Shown here: positions 1 through 5,164 of the stretch, in pieces
Layout: each line of letters opens with the position of its first letter
Numbering within the stretch: position 1 is the first letter of the stretch
Assembly: GCA_020200615.1 (NCBI GenBank)
Contig: JAIVIH010000401.1
Span: 1 to 5,217 of the forward strand
DNA from: Actinomycetota bacterium
GTDB lineage: Bacteria; Actinomycetota; Acidimicrobiia; Acidimicrobiales; AC-14
DNA length: 5,217 nt
Direction: 5' to 3'
The notes under the pieces: generated by a model
What the model was told of the DNA's origin: nothing
The model's database searches: none
The model's input: only the letters and a program-made list of their open reading frames with translations
Program-made: the position numbers and the translations under genes

Positions 1-562
1 GGATGACGATGGCAAAGGCGACCCCGAGGATCTCCGACGACGGTTCCTCGAACTCGGCGAAGATGAACCCGCCCAGCTCTATCCGTAGACCGTCGACTCT
101 CGGCGCGTCGGCGAAGATCTCCTTGCGGATCTCGAAGGAGCGGTTGAAGTCGATGTCGTCCGGCAACTCGACGTTGGCGAACGCGATCTTCCCCGACTCC
201 GGGCCCGTCGACGCGATCTGCTGGGCACCGTCCTCGGCGTATGGGCTCTGGACGCGGTTGACGTCCTCGATCTGCGCCACCTTGTCGAACAGGTCCTGCA
301 TGGCCTGGCGGACCGCTGGGTCCTCAACGCCCTGGTCGGCCCGGAACACGATCGTGCCGACGATGCCCGTGCCCTGGCCCCCGAAGTTCTCGTCGAGGAT
401 GTCGAAGCCGGTCTTCGATTCGCTGTCGGGCAAGTTGAACTCGTCGCGGAATGCGCTGCCCACCCCGCTGGCGATGACGTTGCCGAACACGAGAAGTGCC
501 AACCACAGCCCGAGGACGAGCTTCCTGCGGTCGTGGCACCAGGGACCTAGTCTTGCGAACAC
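1..562 (-). CDS. MMPL/RND-family membrane transporter, N-terminal part (runs off left edge)
   Basis: This is the first 187 codons of a transporter of the MMPL branch of the RND superfamily, proton-driven exporters of lipids or drugs in the cytoplasmic membrane. The protein starts MFARLGPWCHDRRKL, followed by a first membrane helix (about residues 15-33, LVLGLWLALLVFGNVIAS). Next comes the exported domain with the typical FNLPDSES block at residues 42-49, then FDILDENFGG and GIVGTIVF. At about residues 163-177 it has the GGFIFAEFEEPSSE stretch that precedes helix 2, which begins (ILGVAFAIVI) at the window edge. These features match the usual MMPL N-terminal order: helix, porter-type loop, helix bundle. 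Full family members are usually 700 or more residues, so most of the gene lies outside. The GTG start at 562 is chosen because a strong Shine-Dalgarno lies 5 nt upstream and the first helix follows directly. It is divergent from the hydrolase operon, so a functional link is not implied. The substrate cannot be told. Confidence 0.88.
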   Translation of the reverse strand, partial: MFARLGPWCHDRRKLVLGLWLALLVFGNVIASGVGSAFRDEFNLPDSESKTGFDILDENFGGQGTGIVGTIVFRADQGVEDPAVRQAMQDLFDKVAQIEDVNRVQSPYAEDGAQQIASTGPESGKIAFANVELPDDIDFNRSFEIRKEIFADAPRVDGLRIELGGFIFAEFEEPSSEILGVAFAIVI

Positions 563-567
563 CTAAA

Positions 568-577
568 CCTCCTCCTC
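568..577 (-). promoter_or_regulatory. Shine-Dalgarno of the MMPL gene
   Basis: On the minus strand this reads GAGGAGGAGG, ending 5 nt before the GTG at 562. It is a near-ideal anti-16S match and settles the start codon of the transporter. Confidence 0.8.
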
Positions 578-595
578 GCCGAAGCGACCCGTTCC

Positions 596-624
596 ACCCT
601 TCGCGCTATTCGCAGCCTTGTCAA
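596..624 (-). promoter_or_regulatory. Candidate sigma70-type promoter for the MMPL gene
   Basis: On the minus strand a perfect TTGACA (-35, complement of 619-624) is followed after 17 nt by AAGGGT (complement of 596-601). The latter fits only the A2 and T6 positions of the TANNNT -10 pattern common in actinobacteria. Transcription would start near 585-590, giving a leader of about 25 nt with the Shine-Dalgarno. The -35 box and spacing are good; the -10 box is weak. Confidence 0.45.
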
Positions 625-759
625 CACTGCGACGGAACGGACGCCAGAAATTCACCGCTCGGTCGCCGCAGGCGGGGGTCGTGGTGCTAGAAAGCCAGTA
701 CGAAGGCCAGTCGGCCAGCCGCCTCGGCGCGGCCGGTCGGGCCGGGGGGTGACCGGTTC

Positions 760-810
760 ATGGGGAGGCGGCGTGTGAACGACGGGCGGGCGCGAGGAAT
801 GACGACCTAA
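760..810 (+). CDS. Possible 16-codon arginine-rich leader peptide
   Basis: ATG at 760 opens a 16-codon frame (MGRRRVNDGRARGMTT) ending in TAA at 808-810, just 2 nt before the GTG at 813. A G-rich stretch (GGGGGGTGA, 744-752) lies 7 nt upstream and could act as a ribosome site. If translated, its stop would place ribosomes next to the downstream start and could couple translation. Such short frames arise easily by chance in GC-rich DNA, so this is only a candidate. No function is proposed. Confidence 0.15.
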   Translation: MGRRRVNDGRARGMTT

Positions 811-812
811 GC

Positions 813-1427
813 GTGGCCGGGAGAACTCCGGTGCGGCGGTACCGGAACCGGGTCGGCGAGACCGCTGAGCTCAGCGGCGTGACCGAGCTACGCATCCACG
901 GAGTCGGCGGCACCACGCCTGAGAGCATGCTCTTCGACCCGTTCCCGCTCAAGGTCGGTGGGGATGACATCGCCGGTTTCTACCGATCCGACGACCTGCC
1001 CGGCCGCCACTCGGAGGCCTACTCCTGGGGCGGCCTCACCTCCCGGCAGGCGACTCGCGCCCTGTGGCTGCTGCTCCTCCCTTTCTCCGTGATGAACGTC
1101 GCCGGATGGGCGCAGCGCTCGCCCTCCTGTCGGGCGAATGATTCTGGTCCTGAGCGCCAGCCTCACCGCCCTGCTCGCCGCCGGGCTCTCGGTGGTGACG
1201 ATCGACCTGATGGCCTACCAGTGCGGGGCCGACACCAACTGTTCCGGCAAGCGGTGGTGGTTGACACCGCTCAAGGCCGGTCCCATCGCCGATTACGCGG
1301 GCCGCCGGGTGGCGCTGGGCATCGTCGTGGCCACCCTTCTCGTGTTCGCTCTCGCCTACCTGTCCAGGCGGAGCCGAGGCCAGTACGAGGCCACCACGGT
1401 CCCGGCCTTCGCCCTCGACGGCCCTGA
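813..1427 (+). CDS. N-terminal fragment of the membrane hydrolase-like protein (genuine to about 1120)
   Basis: The GTG at 813 starts a frame whose first 100 residues look genuine. ELRIHGVGGTTPES (25-38) resembles the first strand and HG oxyanion loop of alpha/beta hydrolases. AGFYRSDDLPG and EAYSWGGLTSRQATRALW (69-84) follow, then the first membrane helix (about 82-99, LWLLLLPFSVMNVAGW). After about residue 104 the reading turns into a Pro/Arg-rich out-of-frame sequence up to the stop at 1427, while the true coding continues in the next frame. GTG at 879 (VTELRIHG) is an equally possible start that would remove 22 poorly characterised residues. Neither start has a good ribosome site: GAGGA at 794-798 is 14 nt from 813. 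Confidence 0.6.
   Translation: MAGRTPVRRYRNRVGETAELSGVTELRIHGVGGTTPESMLFDPFPLKVGGDDIAGFYRSDDLPGRHSEAYSWGGLTSRQATRALWLLLLPFSVMNVAGWAQRSPSCRANDSGPERQPHRPARRRALGGDDRPDGLPVRGRHQLFRQAVVVDTAQGRSHRRLRGPPGGAGHRRGHPSRVRSRLPVQAEPRPVRGHHGPGLRPRRP
862..877. repeat. 16-bp perfect palindrome
   Basis: CCGCTGAGCTCAGCGG is its own reverse complement. It ends 1 nt before the alternative GTG start at 879. It may be an operator half-site pair or a small RNA structure; it lies within the coding frame if GTG 813 is used. Confidence 0.5.
1110..1137 (+). other. Frameshift site 1 in the membrane hydrolase-like gene
   Basis: Upstream sense (PFSVMNVAGW) is in the frame of 813; downstream sense (ILVLSASLTALLAAG) is in the frame of 1138. 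Removing one C from the CCC at 1122-1124 gives NVAGWAQRSPPVGRMILVL with no stop, the most economical repair. Two single-base losses (in GGG at 1108-1110 and AA at 1137-1138) would also restore a frame, reading GWGAALALLSGEMILVL. Confidence 0.6.
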
Positions 1428-2556
1428 CCGGCCGGTGCTGGCTCGCGCCACCACGTGGCGCGGCAACGAGCGCGTCCTGCGCCTCGGCCGGTTCCACCGG
1501 GCCGCCGCCCTGGGCACCGTGGCCGCCATGGGCGCGAGCGTGGCCGCCGACCTGGCCGACGCCGCCGGCAAGTCGGTGGTCCCGGCCGCGATCCTGGCGG
1601 TCGTGGCTGCGCTTACGGTGGCGGCCACGTTGGTCGCCCTAGCCCTCGACCTCCGGAAGCTGGCCCGACCGCTGGCGGTCGTAGCCACCGTCACCCTCCT
1701 TCTCACCGTCGTCGTCGCCGCCCTCCTGCCGGCTGCGGGGCGGCCCCTCACCCGCCTGTCCATCCAGCGTGGCCCCCAGCTCATCTTTGGCGTCCAGCTC
1801 GCCCTTCTGCTGGTCCTGGGCCTGGTGATCCTCGTGCAGTCCCGAGCGAAGACCACCGGCCCACCCACGCCTGAGGCCTTCCGCTGGGCGACTCCTCTCG
1901 TTCTCGCCGCCCTTTCCGTGTTCATGACCGGCTCGGTCCTGGCCGGGATCACCGTCCGGCTGGCCGACGTCCTCGGCGAACCGGTGACCCTCCCCGGCGG
2001 GGCGACCCAGGCCGTTGAGATCCTCTACCCGGTGTCGTTCGACTGGGCGTCCCTCGCCCTGGCCGTGACCCTCCTGTTGCTGGGCATCCAGGCCTTCGTC
2101 TTCAGGTCGAAGGTCAGCAAGGTCTCGGCGGTGGACATCGAAGCCATTCAGGCGGAGTACGACCTGATCGCCGGCGAAGCCGCGCCGCGCGACGACAAGC
2201 GCCACCGGGACTGGGCGGCCGGCGTGGCCAAGGCCCGTCGCCTCACGGCCAGGCTCTCCGACCTGGACCGGTTCGTGAGCGTGACCGTGATCACGGTTTT
2301 GGTGCTTCTGGCCGTGAGCTACCCCGTATTCATCCGCCCTCGGGGCGGCGGCCTCACCGACTACCCGGCCATCGCCGGCCGCTGGCACTGGGTCCAGAGC
2401 GCCAGTACCTGGGTAGTGGCCCTCCTGCCCTTGGGGGGCATGTGGCTCTTGACCAACTCGTGGCGGGGCGCGGGCCAGCGGAAGTCGGTCGGGGTGGTCT
2501 GGGACCTGGCCACGTACTGGCCGCGGTGGTTCAACTCCAACGAATCGCCCTGGTGA
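1138..2556 (+). CDS. Membrane-domain fragment of the same protein
   Basis: This 472-aa frame carries nine strong hydrophobic helices at about residues 1-27, 57-76, 147-171, 178-199, 214-234, 249-271, 303-322, 379-399 and 423-440, with a weaker one at 122-140. A charged soluble loop (about 323-378) separates the eighth and ninth of the combined protein. Two cysteines sit in the loop after the first helix (C29, C35). The frame ends with SVGVVWDLATYWPR (450-463), which I take as the start of the catalytic C-terminal domain, and then ten unrelated residues to the stop. The ATG at 1138 is unlikely to be a real start: it falls at the mouth of a helix and has no ribosome site, and the in-frame reading just upstream (RPPVGR) continues the protein sensibly back to about 1110. 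Confidence 0.7.
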   Translation: MILVLSASLTALLAAGLSVVTIDLMAYQCGADTNCSGKRWWLTPLKAGPIADYAGRRVALGIVVATLLVFALAYLSRRSRGQYEATTVPAFALDGPDRPVLARATTWRGNERVLRLGRFHRAAALGTVAAMGASVAADLADAAGKSVVPAAILAVVAALTVAATLVALALDLRKLARPLAVVATVTLLLTVVVAALLPAAGRPLTRLSIQRGPQLIFGVQLALLLVLGLVILVQSRAKTTGPPTPEAFRWATPLVLAALSVFMTGSVLAGITVRLADVLGEPVTLPGGATQAVEILYPVSFDWASLALAVTLLLLGIQAFVFRSKVSKVSAVDIEAIQAEYDLIAGEAAPRDDKRHRDWAAGVAKARRLTARLSDLDRFVSVTVITVLVLLAVSYPVFIRPRGGGLTDYPAIAGRWHWVQSASTWVVALLPLGGMWLLTNSWRGAGQRKSVGVVWDLATYWPRWFNSNESPW

Positions 2557-2924
2557 CCTACGGCACGCCCCTGGCCCGCCTCTACCGGTGGCTGTACCCC
2601 GCACACTGGGGGACGTTCGACCCAGGGAACCTGGCGTCCCGGCTCGCCCCCGTCACCCCCCTGCCCCGCTGGCACCACTTCTGGCGTCAGACCGACCCCA
2701 TCGGAGGTCCGTTGTTCCCGGACCCCTCCCCCGGCGCCCCCGGTCGCGACGACGAACTGCCCGACCCCCGGCAGCGCCGTCATCCGCCGGGAGACCCGTG
2801 GCCGAGCGTCTCCGGCCACTCGCACTATCTCGAGGACCCTGGCATGGTCGAAGCCACCGACCGGCTGGCTGCCGCCCTGGCTGACGTTCCGCCGGCCAAC
2901 GCGAAAGGACCATCCGATGGCTGA
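2442..2924 (+). CDS. C-terminal hydrolase-like fragment of the same protein (genuine from about 2514)
   Basis: Only the part from about residue 25 (codon at 2514) looks genuine: VLAAVVQLQ, IALVTYGTPLARLY, RWHHFWRQTDPIGG (76-89), LPDP (107-110) and GHSHYLEDP (125-133). In class 3 lipases and related alpha/beta hydrolases, a TYGSP-like strand follows the nucleophile, a DP motif carries the acid, and a late GH/H carries the base. By that analogy D85 and H126 or H128 would be the acid and base. No G-x-S-x-G serine is present in this frame or the preceding one. The first 24 residues are a wrong-frame reading of the membrane domain, so the apparent ATG at 2442 is not a real start. The stop TGA at 2922-2924 lies inside the next gene's start region. 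Confidence 0.6.
   Translation: MALDQLVAGRGPAEVGRGGLGPGHVLAAVVQLQRIALVTYGTPLARLYRWLYPAHWGTFDPGNLASRLAPVTPLPRWHHFWRQTDPIGGPLFPDPSPGAPGRDDELPDPRQRRHPPGDPWPSVSGHSHYLEDPGMVEATDRLAAALADVPPANAKGPSDG
2511..2531 (+). other. Deletion or frameshift junction 2 in the membrane hydrolase-like gene
   Basis: The bases TACTGGCCGCGG (2515-2526) encode YWPR in one phase and the end of VLAAV in the next. Both motifs look like genuine protein, one belonging to the segment before and the other to the segment after the missing nucleophile region. Sharing the same bases suggests that two similar short sequences recombined, or were merged in assembly, with loss of the DNA between them. Confidence 0.5.
2904..2909 (+). 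promoter_or_regulatory. Shine-Dalgarno of the metallophosphoesterase gene
   Basis: AAAGGA ends 7 nt before the ATG at 2917, inside the end of the preceding frame. It supports that start. Confidence 0.65.
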
Positions 2925-4191
2925 CGAAGGCGCGCCCCGGGCGCTGGTCAACTACACCCAGCTGGCTCGCGGCGGCGGCGCGACCGAGGCGGTGAGCGAG
3001 CTCGAGCAGACCGACTCCGAGGAAGCGTCGGCCGCCGCCGCCGCCATCGCCCAGGGCCTCGTCGCCCTGAAGGACGCCGAGACGCTTCCCGATGTCATGT
3101 CGTCACCCGACGACCAGCGTGGGGCTCTCCTCCAGTCGTTCCTGGCCGAGCAGGCGGAGGCCGAGGGCAAGGTCGAGCCCTTCCCCGTCAGCACCGCCCT
3201 CGAGGCCAGGTTCGACGACAAGGACATCGCCCGCTGGATCGCCCATGCCGGTTGGCCCTGGATCAAGAGCCACCTCGGCCTTCAGCACAAGAGCCGGTTC
3301 CTCCCGCCGCCCGGGCCCGCCGACTGGAGCGGCATCAACGACGACGCCCGGATCGCCCTCCTGGGTGACTGGGGGACGGGCATGTACGGCGCACCCCGCT
3401 GCGCCACCAGCATCTCCGCCGACCGGGAGGGATTCGGCGCCGTGGTGCACCTGGGCGACGTCTACTACGCGGGGACCAAGAAGGAGGTGCGCCAGCACTT
3501 CCTCAACCACTGGCCCCGCGTTCCGGGCGCCGTCCAGCGGGCGTGCAACTCCAACCACGAGATGTACTCCGGTGGTGGTCCCTACTTCACCGAAACCCTT
3601 CCTAAGTTCGGTCAGAGCTCGTCGGTCTTCGTGCTGCAGAACAAGGGCTGGGTGATCGTCGGCCTCGACACCGCCTACGACGAGGGCCGTGTCGGCAAGG
3701 CTCAGGTCAAGTTCCTGAGGGACGTCGTCAGCGCCCTCGGCGACCGCAAGCTCATCCTCCTCTCCCACCACCACCCGTTCTCGCTGCTGGCCAAGCGGGA
3801 GAACGGCGTCCGGAAGGACCTCGGCGACGACCTGATGCGCAAGGTCTTCGCCTGGTACTGGGGTCACGAGCACATCTGCGCCCTGCACCAACCGTCGGAG
3901 AGGTGGGGCCTGCACGGAAGGTGCATCGGCCACAGCGGCTACCCCTACTTCCGGCCCGACGAGGTGAAGCCGAAGAGCGGAAAACGTGACGCTCCTGAGC
4001 TCGTGCCCCTGCCGGCCAACGGCGACGCGCCCGGGGCCCTCGTGCTGGACGGGCCCAACCCCTACGTGGACGGCCACGCCTCCGAGTACGGGCCGCACGG
4101 CTACCTCACCGTGCACCTGCAAGGCGAACACCTGCACGAGACGCTCTACGACTGTGACGGCACGGCCTTGTGGCACAACGATCTGGCCTGA
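2917..4191 (+). CDS. Calcineurin-like metallophosphoesterase
   Basis: This intact 424-aa protein has the ordered metal-binding motifs of calcineurin-like phosphoesterases: GDWGTG (D151), HLGDVYYAG (D181), NSNHEMYSGG (N213, H214), LSHHHPFS (H284-H286) and GHEH (H317, H319). These residues hold a two-metal centre that hydrolyses phosphate esters; the substrate cannot be deduced. The third motif has Ser (S212) where GNH is usual, and the strongly patterned NSNHEMYSGG suggests a distinct subfamily. Residues 1-130 form an acidic, Ala-rich, mostly helical extension with no motif I recognise. After about residue 345 a low-complexity segment rich in Lys, Pro and Gly leads to a short beta-like tail. 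No signal peptide or membrane helix is seen, so it is probably cytosolic. The ATG has AAAGGA upstream and overlaps the previous stop by 8 bp; the end overlaps the protease start by 22 bp, implying coupled translation. Confidence 0.9.
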   Translation: MADEGAPRALVNYTQLARGGGATEAVSELEQTDSEEASAAAAAIAQGLVALKDAETLPDVMSSPDDQRGALLQSFLAEQAEAEGKVEPFPVSTALEARFDDKDIARWIAHAGWPWIKSHLGLQHKSRFLPPPGPADWSGINDDARIALLGDWGTGMYGAPRCATSISADREGFGAVVHLGDVYYAGTKKEVRQHFLNHWPRVPGAVQRACNSNHEMYSGGGPYFTETLPKFGQSSSVFVLQNKGWVIVGLDTAYDEGRVGKAQVKFLRDVVSALGDRKLILLSHHHPFSLLAKRENGVRKDLGDDLMRKVFAWYWGHEHICALHQPSERWGLHGRCIGHSGYPYFRPDEVKPKSGKRDAPELVPLPANGDAPGALVLDGPNPYVDGHASEYGPHGYLTVHLQGEHLHETLYDCDGTALWHNDLA

Positions 4192-5159
4192 CGGCCGAGG
4201 AACTGGCCGTCCGCACCCACGGGCGCGCCGAGCGGGCCCTAGGCGCCACCGACGTCGGCGAACTCTTCGCCCAGTACCGCGCTGTCATCGGTCCACCCGC
4301 AGACGAGCTGAGCGACCTGGCCCGCTCCGCCCTGGACGACCTCCGCAACGGGATCACGCCCGGGGCCGAAGCCCTACAGGCCCTGGAATACGCCATCCGG
4401 CTGATGCGCCCGGCACCCTTGGTGCGCCGGGGGGTCATCGATCCTCTGGAGCCCGAGACCGTGGCTTCCTTTCCCGGTTGGGAGACGTTCCAGGACGCGG
4501 TGAAACCCTACCTCTCGGCGGTGGCGCGCATCGACAGGGCCGAGCAGCGGGGCTTGGTCGCCCAGCCGGTGGTGGGCACCGGGTTCCTGGTGGGACCAAC
4601 GTCCCTCGTGACCAACCGCCACGTCGTAGACGAGCTCACTCTGGGCACCGGCCGGCTGGGGGCCGACCAGGCGGTGGCCCGCTTCGGACAGGAGTACAAG
4701 CAGACGCCTGACCCTCCGGCGGTGCCCGTTGCCGAGGTCGCGGCCGTGCATCCCGACCTAGACCTGGCCGTGCTCCGCCTCGAACAACCGCCGGGCGACA
4801 GCTTCCCCACCCCCGCCTCGCCGTTTCCGCTGGCACCCGTTGCCGTGGAAGACGGCGCCGGAGTGGCGGCCATCGGCTATCCGGTGGAGGACGCCCGCAA
4901 CCCGTCGTTCGTGAAGCTCGTCTTCAACGACCGGTACAAGGTCAAGCGGGTGGCCCTCGGAGAGGTCACGGGCTCGGCGCGAGGGGTCTTCTTCCACGAC
5001 TGCACGACGCTCGGCGGCAACTCCGGATCGCCGGTGCTGACCCTCGACGGCGCCCAACTGGTCGGGGTGCACTTCACGGGGTTCTACCTGGCCCGCAACG
5101 AGGCGCTGACCGGCGAGCCCGTGCTGGAGTTCCTGGGACCCTTCGCAGGCGGGGACTGA
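4170..5159 (+). CDS. Trypsin-like serine protease with N-terminal helical extension
   Basis: This intact 329-aa protein has a C-terminal chymotrypsin-fold domain (about 130-325). The triad is visible: His151 in VTNRHVV, Asp198 in HPDLDLAVLRL and Ser285 in TTLGGNSGSPV, with GTGFLV (136-141) before the His as in trypsin-like peptidases of bacteria. It should cleave peptide bonds; specificity is not evident. Residues 1-125 are charged and helical, with LQALEYAIRLMRPAPLV (69-85) and FPGWETFQDAVKPYL (101-115). I know this arrangement from uncharacterised cytosolic proteases but can name no domain. There is no signal peptide. GTG at 4170 is the only usable start before residue 79 (first internal ATG or GTG codon), and it overlaps the metallophosphoesterase by 22 bp without a clear ribosome site, so translation is probably coupled. 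The caspase-like gene begins 5 nt after the stop. Confidence 0.9.
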   Translation: MAQRSGLTAEELAVRTHGRAERALGATDVGELFAQYRAVIGPPADELSDLARSALDDLRNGITPGAEALQALEYAIRLMRPAPLVRRGVIDPLEPETVASFPGWETFQDAVKPYLSAVARIDRAEQRGLVAQPVVGTGFLVGPTSLVTNRHVVDELTLGTGRLGADQAVARFGQEYKQTPDPPAVPVAEVAAVHPDLDLAVLRLEQPPGDSFPTPASPFPLAPVAVEDGAGVAAIGYPVEDARNPSFVKLVFNDRYKVKRVALGEVTGSARGVFFHDCTTLGGNSGSPVLTLDGAQLVGVHFTGFYLARNEALTGEPVLEFLGPFAGGD

Positions 5160-5164
5160 CGGCG

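Larger units (their letters stand above)
563..812. other. Divergent intergenic region between the MMPL gene and the hydrolase operon
   Basis: This 250-bp stretch lies between two divergent genes and should hold both promoters. The minus-strand signals are listed separately. On the plus side I see no convincing -35/-10 pair. It contains three copies of GCCAG (694-698, 706-710, 714-718), the first two within the same GCCAGT word exactly 12 bp apart. There is also a 6-bp inverted pair CCGGTC (733-738) / GACCGG (751-756), and a possible 16-codon leader ORF at 760-810. No RNA gene or mobile element is visible. Confidence 0.6.
813..2924 (+). pseudogene. Broken gene for a polytopic membrane protein with alpha/beta-hydrolase-like ends
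   Basis: Three successive open frames (parts below) read as one protein: an N-terminal ELRIHGVGGT segment, 10-11 membrane helices, and a C-terminal segment with VTYGTPLARLY, TDPIGG and GHSHY. The order of the end motifs recalls alpha/beta hydrolases and class 3 lipases: an early HG-type oxyanion loop, then nucleophile, Asp and His. From memory, actinobacterial proteins with this layout are single polypeptides, but I cannot align them here. Two lesions break the frame: one near 1110-1137 (simplest repair, removing one C from 1122-1124) and one at 2511-2531. At the second, the expected G-x-S-x-G nucleophile region is missing between WDLATYWPR and VVQLQRIALVTYG. The gene is either a true pseudogene or suffers from sequencing and assembly errors. 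Its stop overlaps the metallophosphoesterase start by 8 bp. It is probably membrane-embedded; its substrate is unknown. Confidence 0.72.

Noticed and set aside
3..566. Plus-strand 187-aa open frame
   Set aside because: It lies antisense to the MMPL gene, whose protein has clear family motifs, a strong ribosome site and a promoter. The plus-strand product has no recognisable motif and is Ser/Arg/Pro-rich like typical shadow frames.
733..756. Possible hairpin from CCGGTC / GACCGG
   Set aside because: A 6-bp stem with a 12-nt loop in GC-rich DNA is expected by chance, and there is no U tract, so it is not called a terminator.
1639..2604. Minus-strand 321-aa open frame
   Set aside because: It is antisense to the membrane-helix coding frame; its product is Gly/Arg/His-rich, with no domain and no ribosome site.
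2588..2884. Plus-strand 98-aa open frame
   Set aside because: It is out of frame with the motif-bearing C-terminal fragment (TYGTPL, TDPIGG, GHSHY), and its product is Arg/Pro-rich without motifs.
1138..2924. Two independent genes starting at ATG 1138 and ATG 2442
   Set aside because: Neither start has a ribosome site. Each begins within sequence that continues the preceding segment, and the motif order fits a single broken protein better.
3103..4176. Minus-strand 357-aa open frame
   Set aside because: It is fully antisense to the metallophosphoesterase, which has all catalytic motifs. Long shadow frames are common in GC-rich genes.
3986..4711. Plus-strand 241-aa open frame across the phosphoesterase/protease boundary
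   Set aside because: It is an out-of-frame Arg/Pro/Thr-rich reading over two genes with good motif support in other frames.
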